Assembly: GCA_001247695.2 (NCBI GenBank)
Contig: LGRX02035454.1
Span: 1 to 64,000 of the forward strand
Reading direction: 5' to 3'
Source of the DNA: Cymbomonas tetramitiformis
Taxonomy: Eukaryota > Chlorophyta > Pyramimonadophyceae > Pyramimonadales > Pyramimonadaceae
Length of the DNA stretch: 64,000 nt
In this document: positions 54,645-64,000 of the stretch, in pieces
How the letters are laid out: the number at the start of each line of letters is the position of its first letter
How positions within the stretch are numbered: position 1 is the first letter of the stretch
Position numbers and translations under genes: made by a program
Notes under the pieces: generated by a model
The model's database searches: none
Told to the model about the DNA's origin: nothing
What the model saw: only the letters and a program-made list of their open reading frames with translations

Positions 54645-55103
54645 TTCGTGGAAATCTTAGGGGTCAGCTAGGCGAGCTGAGAGCAGGTTGGCCTCAGCTG
54701 GGAGTCTCGTTACGACATTTCCGAAACTTTGATATGGGCGCACAAGTGAGGTCCGCAGTGCGAGTGTTTAGAGTGCTCGACAAAATAGAGGCCAGCCTTA
54801 TGCATCTGCCTTATCGTACTGTGTACGTACTTGCGTTATCGTGTTTGAGATGTGCGGTTTTAAATGAGCTTTCCTCGATAAATTTGCTCGTTCAATTTAA
54901 CGAGCTTTTACGGGAGGCGACTCTTCGACTACAAACGAAAGGGGTCAATGCAGTCTCGAGTCTGACGATGATACGCTTGCGATACGCCAAACTGCTCCGC
55001 CAAACTTGCGTACGAGCGGCAAAGTGAAAGTCGGTCGGATCGACCTCCGCTGGTATCACCCGACTCGAGGGCATAGTGTGTCACGCCAACACGTTACATA
55101 ACT
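54645..55103. repeat. direct repeat P, right copy
   Basis: 459 bp, partner of 28539-28992. Differs by a 4-bp GTAC insertion, one extra base near 54911, and the inverted block 54939-55025. Confidence 0.95.
54939..55025. other. 87-bp inverted block in repeat P (orientation B)
   Basis: Begins AAGGGGTCAATGC and ends GCGGCAAAGT; exact reverse complement of 28828-28914. In this orientation a plus-strand frame of about 140 codons (54608-55027) reads through it. Confidence 0.93.
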
Positions 55104-57102
55104 TTAGAAACACTTACTGTACGGTTTGACTGGCAAAAAACAAAGTATGGCGAGCCGATTTTGATGATGACTGGAACAGGATTATGACATGAATTGAGCC
55201 TGAGATTTCAGCAAAAAAGCTAAACGGAATGTATTCTCTTGGGGCGAACGGTGCTGTGACTGCTGTGCTGGTAAAATAGTTTTAGTTATGTGAATCGACA
55301 TGCCAACCGGCATGCCGTACCGGTACGACCTGTCGTACTTTCGTTTGGAACCATTGCATGTTTGCCCGACAATATTGCCTATATTATAATATGATAATCT
55401 TATAAATCGTATAATGAATGTTCAAACAGTGAAACCAGCAGAGCAAAATGCTGTGTCACAACAGAGGTTTACCTTTAACCTTATGAATTCCAGCCGTCCT
55501 GCAATTATCGAAACTGTTATGCGTGCAGGTTCAAGTCTGCTGTGAGCTGTGGCTTGGGAGCATGTGGCAAATAACTTACCTTGTTAGGCAGTGAGTGTAA
55601 GCTTACCAGACGTTCAAGGACGGCTTGATGCTTACTGTAACATTATCCCAGATTTAACAGGAAGTATTTGAGGGGACGTCAGGGAATATGGCCGACTGAG
55701 GACCGACTGGTCTCAGCCAGCTTCGACTTTCATGCAGAGTCGAAGCCCCAGCGCTGGAGTTGCAGGCAACAGGCTTTTAAAACATACAAGCTTTTGACAC
55801 AGTTTATCGCTATTCTACCCTATAGACTTCTAAGTTATTTGGGACTCTGCCGTTTGTGCTCGAACTCGAACGACGAGCATTAGCCCGATTAAAGGAGGTG
55901 CAGCCGCTTCGCAGCCTGGAAAAGCCATCTGCAACTGGTCGGTGTGCTTTGTGGAGCTTGTAGACGCCCTGCGCGACCAGGCAGATACACCCACACACCC
56001 TCTTGCTCACTGCAACAAAATAATTGACTCGAGAAGAGTTCGTCGTCATCGAATATGATTTTTATGTCGATAACGCACACACGCCATATCACTACAGATT
56101 CAATGGTTGGTCACGGCGCACAGACGCCTCCTTCCAAGAACGATAAAATCTACGCAAGATGGCACGAATGCGGGCGGTCCAATGATCTTGCGCTGTAAAC
56201 TGGCATTCAGAAGTCATGTTACAGGCACTTTCTCGTCACCAACCTAAGTTAGGAATGCATAGCTGGCTTAACGATTCAAACGCTGTCTTCACAACTTCTG
56301 CGTCGTCTCTGCTGACTCCTCTTGCCGCCTCACTCCAACTTGTGCGTTTGCGAAACCTGCAGGACATCAGGCGATATAATGGTGTCAAGTTTTACAAGTA
56401 CTCACTTCAGTAGTACCTTGCGGTAGGAGATTTATCACGTCTGCTGGAACCTTCGAGCCTCTGTCAGTGGTCTAAAGTTGGCGCGAAGACATGCTTTCCG
56501 ACCGTCGACCTCGCGTGAGCCCGGACCAGACTATCACGAACGACACTCGCGCGGCCTTAGGCAAGGAGCAAAGCGCGCTGGGCGCGCCCTGCTTTGGAGC
56601 TTCGTTCCATCTTCTCTTCACAGCAAGTGGCATGTTTGGCTTCTGCGTGTGGAGCATATTGACGTCTCGCGCTTCGGAATTCAGCCTTCCCCACATAAGC
56701 ATCTCGTGGCGCAGTGATAACGCGGATAACGCCCGCTTTTTGGTACGTGCCCGGTGATACCATCAAACTGGGTGAGCTCTGAGAATCCGACCTGAACTAA
56801 CCGACTGAAAATCCAGACATCGAAGGTTGAAACATTGTTGCTTGTTCGCGACCTGCCGAAAGTCACGACCGGGTAATGCAACATTTTGTGAAGGTTGCTT
56901 CTCGCGCAAGCTCGCGAGTGCGACTTAACAGGCCACCAAGGCGCTCTGCTTAGTGCTTGTGCCCGGAAGGGCATGGCTTTGCAGATCGGGGTACTACGCT
57001 GACATGTTCAAAAGGAGCACCGGACAATACGTAACGCTTTGTGAGGAGGACAGATGAAATCTGTTACAACTCTCTGTTCAAATTTCAGATGTATCTCAAT
57101 GT
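55104..57102. other. no convincing gene
   Basis: Mixed composition, short ORFs only. Could contain promoter or 5' exons of the exostosin gene downstream; nothing is firm. Confidence 0.4.
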
Positions 57103-57792
57103 ATGATTGATCTCTGCAAAAGCGTCAAAGTTGACTGCGGTGGACACCGCTGGCTCTGTTCTCACTTCGCTTCTGCGGCGCACTGCTTGCAGGCGACTCC
57201 TCGGTGGGACGCGCCGGTTTTGCCCGCCGCCTTTTCTCCTCCAGTTTCAGAGATCGAAAGCGCAGCTACCTCTTCGGTTGTGCTTGTTCCTCCGCCGCCC
57301 CCTCCCTCCTCTGAGCGTCTCGTGGAGCAGCGCGGCCCTGGCAGCTTCGAAAGTTCAGAGTCGCCCCCTCATGAACTCTCAACAGAGCTCATCTTCAATC
57401 ATACCCTAACTACCACCGCATCGCTTCCTGTCACCTTCTCACCGACGCCCCCTCCACCTCCTTGTCCCTCTGCACCACTGTCGATAGCCCAGAAGACGGT
57501 GGCACCCACAGCGCCTCTCCCTTTGCCCGCTAAGCCGCCGCCCACTTCGCCCACTTCGAGCCGAGTACGTGCCTCTCTCCCGCCAGCCGAGAGCTCCCGC
57601 TGTCACATCTTCACAAGTTTTGTCGTGCCTCTCTCCCGCCGAGAGCTCCCGCTGTCACCTCTTGACAAGTTTTGTCGTGCCGGAAGCCCGCCTGATTTCC
57701 ATTATTCTAGTTCATTCACATTTGAGGCGCAGGTCTCGGGCTTCTCGTCTCGGGCCGCGCATTCCCTTCACGGCGCCGTACCGCCTCGCTGA
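57103..57792 (+). CDS. possible proline-rich exon
   Basis: A 229-codon ORF from ATG (MIDLCKSVKVDCGG) with PPPPPPSS and PTPPPPP runs and an internal duplication (SLPPAESSRCH / PLSRRELPLSP). The composition is compatible with a stem or linker region, but also with chance in C-rich DNA. It lies upstream of the exostosin exons with no demonstrated splice link. Confidence 0.25.
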   Translation: MIDLCKSVKVDCGGHRWLCSHFASAAHCLQATPRWDAPVLPAAFSPPVSEIESAATSSVVLVPPPPPPSSERLVEQRGPGSFESSESPPHELSTELIFNHTLTTTASLPVTFSPTPPPPPCPSAPLSIAQKTVAPTAPLPLPAKPPPTSPTSSRVRASLPPAESSRCHIFTSFVVPLSRRELPLSPLDKFCRAGSPPDFHYSSSFTFEAQVSGFSSRAAHSLHGAVPPR

Positions 57793-58215
57793 CTGCTCTC
57801 AATGATAGTACTAGTAGTGCACTTGAGATCCTATCAGGATGCTGCGGAGGACACCGGCGCGCGTTTGCAGCAGGGGAGCACTGAACTGGGATGCCAGAAC
57901 CATCATTCGGCATCTTTCACCTACCAGCATCCAAAACCACAACCCTTTATCGTTGTCCTTGTGACTGGTGGCCCTTACTGCACGTTTCCACTGACGTTAG
58001 ATAGGTTGGGCAAATTCAAACTCGGGTATCTAGGAGCCAGCTGACTGGACTTAGCAGGGCTGAGATCCCCATACGCCACATGCACCGAAGCACAGCACAA
58101 CACTCTCACCGCCATCGATATTGCTCAGCACCTGAAAGTGCTCGAGGGCTCTGTGAGATCTTCATACGACATCTTCGCGCTCGTGACGACTGCGTCAATA
58201 TCTGTGCTCTCTCAG

Positions 58216-61200
58216 GAAGCCCTGGTTACCGGATCGTCTGGTGCCGAAGATGCCGGAGCCACCGAGGCAGCGGAAATCCCTCTGAACAGGGAGTGCCTCG
58301 GGCGAAGCTGCAACGGCACCTGCAACCGTGAGCTGGGGCGTTGCGATTATGGCTGGAAGGTGGAGGATCCCGAGCTGCCACGCAAGTGGGAGTCCTGCAC
58401 AGGCTTTCGGGTCAAGACTGAGACGTGCTCCCTCCTGCCAAAGGTCTGAGCAAGCACCCCCATGGCATCCACTGAGACGTGCTCCCTCCTGCCAAAGGTC
58501 TGAGCAAGCACCCCCATGGCATCCACTGAGACTGCTCTGCACCCGCTGTGAGCACCCCCTGTGTCCAGAGCGCCTCTTGAACAGCAGGCAGCCCGCTGTC
58601 CCCTCTCAGTAGACATCAGCATGGAATTAAGGCGGCATTGTGCCGGCCATTTGATCACGTCCGGACGTCTGCTTTATTGCCTGTGCCTGGAGGTGGCAAA
58701 GGGGAAGGCGGGGATGAAGTGTGTGTCGCATCATTCTGCTGGAAGCATCGTGTCTCGGGGCTGCAACATGCACCGCGCCCTAAGCTCGCGATGGGATAAT
58801 GCAGTTTAGCTGTGGGTATCACTTGGAAATGCGAAGAGTTGGAGGGATTAAAGCCGCGAGATGCAGAGAGTTGGAGGGAATAAAGCCGCGAGATGCAGAG
58901 AGTTGGAGGATTCAGCCGCGAGATGCAGAGAGTTGGAGGATTAGAGTTGGAGCCGCGAGATGCAGAGAGTTGGAGGGATTAAAGCCGCGAGATGCAGAGA
59001 GTTGGAGGGATTAAAGCCGCGAGATGCAGAGAGTTGGAGGGGTCAAATCCGTCAGGATGGAGTAGCCATTGTGCCGCTGCATCCTAATGCAGCAATAACA
59101 TCAAAATGAAAACATCTTCGCAACTTGTCTCCTCCGCCACCTCTAGACTGAGGCAGAAATCGTCATGGTTCACGTGATAATCATGCTTCAAATGCTTATA
59201 TAGTATGTGGTCATATGAGTGCCACGTGGTTGTGTTCTCTCTCACCGGTTCCTCACCCGTGCCAACAGGGACAGGCTCGAGGTTATGTGTTCTCACAGTT
59301 CTGCTGGGCGGACTGCAATGATCGGGGCAAGTGCAAGATGGGCTTCTGCCACTGCGCCCCCGGCTTCTGGGGCGCCGACTGCAGCCTGTCCACGCGGCAC
59401 TCAGAGGCACAAGCTCCCTCACAGCCAGACAGCCACGCGTCCCTCCGCTCCCCAGGCAAGCTGTCCCCGACAGAGGTGGCGCTGTGGGAAGACCGAGGGC
59501 CTGGCGATGAGGCTCGCCCGAGACCATGGATCTACGTGTACGACATGCCGCCCTTCTTCCACTTAGAGTCACGTCAGAAGTAAGTCGGCCGCCTCCATCC
59601 ACTGGCGTGGGCTCTAACCTATGCGTTCGATCTCCCACCCTTTGCGCATCAGGTGATGCATTGTTTCGTTGCCCCTGGGGGAATATGATCATATGATCGA
59701 AGCAGCAGTGTGGACGATGACGCGCTAAGTGTTGTAAAGGCGAAACGCTTGGTCGATTGAGGGGAGAAACACGTGTTCGTGATGCACATGGCTGACCCCA
59801 TTGCGGAGACCTCTCTTCTTCACTTTGCGGAGATTGCTGAAGACACTTATCCGTCTCTAGTTGCTGAGTGATCTCATTTGAACCTGTTGCGCTCATCATA
59901 CATAACCCAGCTTGTTGGAGCCTCGTCGCCATAAATCCAGGTTTCCTCATGGACCTCATCTCATTGTCCTCCTTCCATTCCCCCCTCAACTTCAACCGTC
60001 GTTTCACAGTCTTTCTACTTGCTTCTGCTTCGAATCAGAGCCTTGTGGCCGCGGTGACTTTCTTGTGCCTTCACCGGCCTTTCCATGCATGCCCCCCACT
60101 CTTCATCTGAATGCAGATGACTCAGTGGTACTCCCTTCCCGCCCGGCTCTCTTTCCCGTCACCCTCCTCGCTTGCCACGGTCCCCCCTCCCCCGTTCCGC
60201 TTTCTCACTTCACTCTTCACCTGCCGCCTCTTCTCCTGCCATGCCATCCACTCTTTCCGCGCACGCAATTGATCCAACGGCTCACCTTCTCTCCAACACG
60301 CGCCTTCCGAGCATCGCCTGCGCTGCCGCTTATCGGTTCATTCCGCATCCTGGGCTGAGAAACGCAGCCATGATGACAAAAGTATCTGTCGGAACGAGTT
60401 GCCACGAACCTGCTGCAACCCGTTAAGCGACCCCGAGCCTGTGTTTCGTGTGATACAGGACGGGTATACGCCTCGATACCTCCCGCCCGGAGAGCTACAT
60501 GCTGGCAGAGCGCATGCTTAGCACCGTCCATCGCGTCGCTGATCCAGCGGAGGCAGATTACTTCTACGTGCCCGTCATGGGCAGCAGGTTCTACAGGGGC
60601 CACGCCCCGGGATATGTTCGCGAAGCCTGGCCGGAGATCTTCAGCGTGCACGCCCGCCGCCACCTCTTCGCCCCTGCCTCCGACGACATGGGCTACAGCA
60701 ATGCAAACGACATCACTTGCGATGGGGAGGGGGAAGGACAATGCTTGCTTCCTGATTGGCTCAATGAAGCGGGCTTCTTGGACCTGAAGGGCATCAGCCC
60801 ACTCTCAAGCTTCCGAAATGACCTAGACTTCCGCGTACCCCCTGCGCTGTTCATTGGAGGGGGTCAGTCGTTTTCCTCCTCCTCCCTTCGTCCCGCTGCC
60901 CTTTCACCCTCCGTGGGGACTTCGTCAAAGGCCGGGCGGCCTGTGCTGTGCATTGCTCGTGCGCCGCAAGGCAGAGTGGCTGCATACCACGCTTTGAGTG
61001 CCAGGGAACTCAGCAAAGTGACCACTCGTGCGGCGCGTGGGGTGAGGTGGATTGGGGGCCTGTACCTGTGTGGCAGACAGTCCAGCAGGACCGCTCATGA
61101 ACTATAATTTTGCAAAATTGACGAGGTAGAGCTGCCCACCTCGTTCACGAGATGATTGACTTGACATCAGCCTCGGAGCGTTAACGCGAGAGTGCAGCTC

Positions 61201-63277
61201 GGAGACTTGCTGCCTCCTAGACATGTTGAGCAGTGGTGGTGCGACAATGAGCGACCACTCATAGTATGACATGTGGTGCGATGGTCGTGGTGGTGACATA
61301 AAGCAACATTACGCGTAGTGACACGTGGACGTCATCCACTCGAGTCAGTGCTCACCTTTCATGTCCCGCGCCGCTGTGGGGCCGATGTAAACCTGCAATG
61401 ACAACTGTGAACACCTACCCAAATTGAAGACTTCTCCCGCACCATCCATACTGCTCGGCCACACAGTGGGCGCGGGTACCGGCCCTCAACAGGCCCCGCT
61501 CCGCAGCGTGGCTGCAGCTTCAGAGCTGCCTGGTGCACCGTCCACACGCGCCGAGCCGGTACCCACGCCCACTGTGTGCCGAACTCGCCCTTCCCGTCAG
61601 CCATCTCTGTGCACGTGCCATTCCCTCCACGGCTCAGTCCTCGGCCCACTGCCCTAGCTAGGCCACTCTCAGCCCACTGCCCTAGCTAGGCCCTCTCGGC
61701 CCACTGCCCTAGCTAGGCCACTCTCAGCCCACTGCCCTAGCTAGGCCCTCTCGGCCCACTGCCCTAGCTAGGCCACTCTCAGCCCACTGCCCTAGCTAGG
61801 CCACTCTCAGCCCACTGCCCTAGCTAGGCCACTCAGCCCACTGCCCTAGCTAGGCCCTCTCAGCCCACTGCCCTAGCTAGGCCCTCTCAGCCCACTGCCC
61901 TAGCTAGGCCCTCTCAGCCCACTGCCCTAGCTAGGCCCTCTCAGCCCACTGCCCTAGCTAGGCCCTCTCGGCTCACTGCCCTAGCTAGGCCACTCTCAGC
62001 CACGTATCACTTTAAAGTCGTCCCGGGGACCATAAACCCCACACCCCGAAACAGGTGTCTCCTGTGTGTTTTTTAACTCACCTTGATTGAATTTGTCAAG
62101 GGCAAAAGAGCAGAGTTGCGGCCTTGCTCGGTCCCAGGCCCTACGTATGGCTCTGACAGACTCGGGCCGGGATGTGTCACTCCTGAGTCCCTTTGTATGG
62201 CCACAACACAATTTTAGATCTACAGAAACCTCTGCAACGGCACCCTACTTGAACAGCAGCAAGATGGGATAGTAGAGAGTTGAAGCGTCGACTCCTGTGT
62301 CCTGGAGGACCGAAGGTCAATGAGATTTGGCCCCGAGATCCGCGGTCGCTACAGACCCGTGCCTTGTCAATTATTATGACGTCATTCATCGGGGCCATGC
62401 TATTTGGGGCAGTGGGACATGCATGCATGCGGAGAGCTCACTAAAGGGCGATCATCCTAAGTTTATATAATTATCGGCGAGGCCTAAGTTTATATAATTA
62501 TCGGCGAGGCGCGATAAATGATATTTGAAGCTGTTATGGTAAACCATCGTGAAGCTAGCTACTCTGTAGGTCATTTAATTTTTTTGTTGAAGCTTGTCCA
62601 ATCCTCTTTGTAAGGTCCATACTGCAGGGTTTAAACAACCGGGACGCCTAAATGGATTGCTGAGCACTGTGTGCGAAGTGCCAACTCTCACACAGTATGG
62701 AGCAAGTTGTGAAATTTAGCATCCGCGGGATCCGCTCATGGGAGAGATGAAACCGCGTGGGCATGCAAATATTTGTCACAATAACTGAGAAGAGGTTTTT
62801 AGACCACCCAGACGCATGTCATGTGGAGAGTGTCATGGGGACAGTCTGCTGGTTGCAAGCTTCCCGGTATGCATTCCACCTGTCTTCGATCTTGGGGGGG
62901 GGGCAGGGTCAAAGTCCCTTCCGGGACCTCTCTTCTGAGCTGCGCGGGAGAGGAGTGCACGATAGTTTGGACACAGCATGGCAAGGATAGGCACGTATGT
63001 TGTGCTGCACCATTTTGTGCATACTGTATGCGGTATGTGAAGCGCCGTTGAATCGAATGGCAACGGCAACCCCGTGCCTAAGGAGGGCGAAGGGTTGGCT
63101 TCGCGCAGGAAGGCCAAGGCCGCCTGGCGGAGGCGTGGGTCAGAAACAGACTCTGAAATGGAAAATCAAATCCTTTTCTACTTTGCAGGCAGCATTGCCG
63201 CCCTATGTGGTCCGAATGTAACGCAGACCAAAGACTGTAACTGTAAATGTTACAATGAGAGCAACATCCGGGCACAG
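58216..63277 (+). CDS. EGF-exostosin family glycosyltransferase, partial gene model
   Basis: Placed exons: 58216-58443 (phase 0 to 0; CLGRSCNGTCNRELGRCDYG, cysteine-rich), 59299-59579 (EGF-like CNDRGKCKMGFCHCAPGFWG, then PRPWIYVYDMPPFFH, the start of the exostosin domain) and 60459 to about 60862 (RPESYMLAERMLSTVHRVAD then ADYFYVPVMGS). The 59579/60459 junction fits exactly (CAGAA/GTAAGT to GATACAG, phase 2). A later exon at about 63109-63277 (NQILFYFAGSI, donor ACAG/GTAGGA) matches the family C-terminal half; exons in 60.9-63.1 kb and any after 63.28 kb are not resolved. Members are Golgi type II membrane enzymes that add sugars to glycans or extracellular matrix polymers. Start codon not found. 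Confidence 0.78.
58408..58530. repeat. ~58-bp tandem duplication at an exon end
   Basis: ACTGAGACGTGCTCCCTCC...GGTCTGAGCAAGC occurs twice in tandem; the first copy contains the donor of exon 58216-58443, so a duplicate splice site exists. Confidence 0.85.
58835..59045. repeat. ~32-bp minisatellite, about seven copies
   Basis: Units of AGAGTTGGAGGGATTAAAGC plus CGCGAGATGC with one rearranged unit. Lies in the intron before the EGF exon. Confidence 0.9.
61640..62000. repeat. ~28-bp minisatellite GCCCACTGCCCTAGCTAGGC, about 13 copies
   Basis: Alternating 27/30-bp units end CCTCTC(A/G) or CACTCTCA. Each contains CTAGCTAG. Probably intronic to the exostosin gene. Confidence 0.93.
62458..62515. 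repeat. 28-bp duplication with TATATAATTATCGG
   Basis: CCTAAGTTTATATAATTATC followed by GGCGAGG is present twice head to tail. Confidence 0.8.
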
Positions 63278-63859
63278 GTAGGACTTCTAATTCTCAGGCT
63301 TGTAGAAGGTCCAGTGCCCGCATCATATGTTGTGCTACAGCGTGTGAGTGACTGGCCGCCGCGATTCGAGATAGCGTGTGATGGTGTGAAGCACAGGGGC
63401 TGGGATGCCAGTTACGCGAGAGCTATTTATTATGTTTCTTTTGCTCTTCACATCTCATTGCCAACAGGCACACTGCATAGCATTTCATTAAAAATAGCTT
63501 TCTTCTTACATGCTTTTAAGTGTGTGAGAGAAAATCTCTTTTTGGAATGTCTTCTCTAGGCTGATTCACAGCTTCACATGCTTTTTAGGCTGATGCACAG
63601 CTTCTAAGGCAAAATGTTTAGAGTCTTCTGGGTTGGGTGGGTAGGGAAGGCAAAAGAACAGAGCTGCGGATTCCCACGGGCGGAACTCCTAAATACTGTC
63701 GTGTGTAAAGCCTTTAGATCTAACTCAGCTGCTGATTTTGATCTAACGGCTCAGGAAACTCTGATCGATCTACCGGCACAGAAACCTCTAAAATTCCGCA
63801 GGCTCCAATTTAACCATTTCTTTTGCTCTTCACATCTCATTGCCATGTAACAGAGATCA

Positions 63860-64000
63860 TTAGGCACACTGCTCTGTGCCAGGCTGCCGCTGCTGCTGCT
63901 GTCGCCATCTCGGAGTGGTCCACCCGAAGTACTTCTCCATGTGCTCGTCGGGAACAGCTGCCGGGTCAATGTAGGAGTGGATGGCAGAGGACAGCTGAGA
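63860..64000 (-). CDS. C-terminal exon of an unidentified gene
   Basis: From the right edge the minus strand reads SQLSSAIHSYIDPAAVPDEH, then MEKYFGWTTPRW, a glutamine-rich stretch and a TAA at 63860-63862. Forty-six residues, open to the window end. I do not recognise the family. Convergent with the exostosin gene. Confidence 0.5.
   Translation of the reverse strand, partial: SQLSSAIHSYIDPAAVPDEHMEKYFGWTTPRWRQQQQRQPGTEQCA

Noticed and set aside
55515..55545. GCAGGTTCAAGTCTGC as a tRNA T-arm
   Set aside because: No matching acceptor or anticodon arm upstream at the required distance.
61359..61657. Exostosin exon between 61.3 and 61.7 kb
   Set aside because: Open frames on both strands are unlike the family; could not be joined in phase.

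Overview
The window looks like nuclear DNA of a unicellular green alga, possibly prasinophyte-like; this is inferred, not proven. The host genes are GC-rich and split by many short GT-AG introns. One is an SGR2-type DDHD phospholipase and another an EGF-exostosin glycosyltransferase. A short array carries plant-type CCCTAAA telobox motifs, and repeats and tyrosine-recombinase (DIRS-like) retroelements are abundant. Nothing suggests a bacterial genome: there are no operons, ribosome binding sites or CRISPR arrays. A run of 505 N (13464-13968) is an assembly gap.

Layout. 1-12 kb: three minus-strand genes (a two-exon unknown protein running off the left edge, a decayed protein kinase, and a frameshifted unknown protein) separated by a 219-bp satellite, an AT-rich stretch with a TTAACAC cluster, and a 174-bp satellite. 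12-18 kb: repeat-rich, gap-bearing DNA with a segmental duplication, several minisatellites and a foldback element holding a tRNA-like sequence. 18.06-28.35 kb: one minus-strand SGR2/DDHD phospholipase gene, of which I could place most exons by frame, splice phase and family motifs.

28.5-55.1 kb: a nested mobile-element complex starting about 190 bp upstream of the phospholipase ATG. Two DIRS/PAT-like elements (gag; RT-RNase H-methylase-like; tyrosine recombinase) lie head to tail between two ~455-bp direct repeats. The second contains a hAT-derived foldback (8-bp target duplication GTGGAAAG) and a 12.75-kb LTR element (661/657-bp LTRs, 5-bp target duplication CCGAG) with no recognisable coding capacity. 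The LTR element itself appears to hold a 2.65-kb inverted-repeat element. 55.1-64 kb: an exostosin-family gene on the plus strand and the C-terminal exon of a minus-strand gene at the right edge.

The most unusual observation is that the two ~455-bp repeats flanking the DIRS pair are nearly identical except that an 87-bp internal block is exactly inverted in one relative to the other (28828-28914 versus 54939-55025). Tyrosine recombinases are encoded between them, so recombinase-driven inversion is an attractive but unproven explanation.
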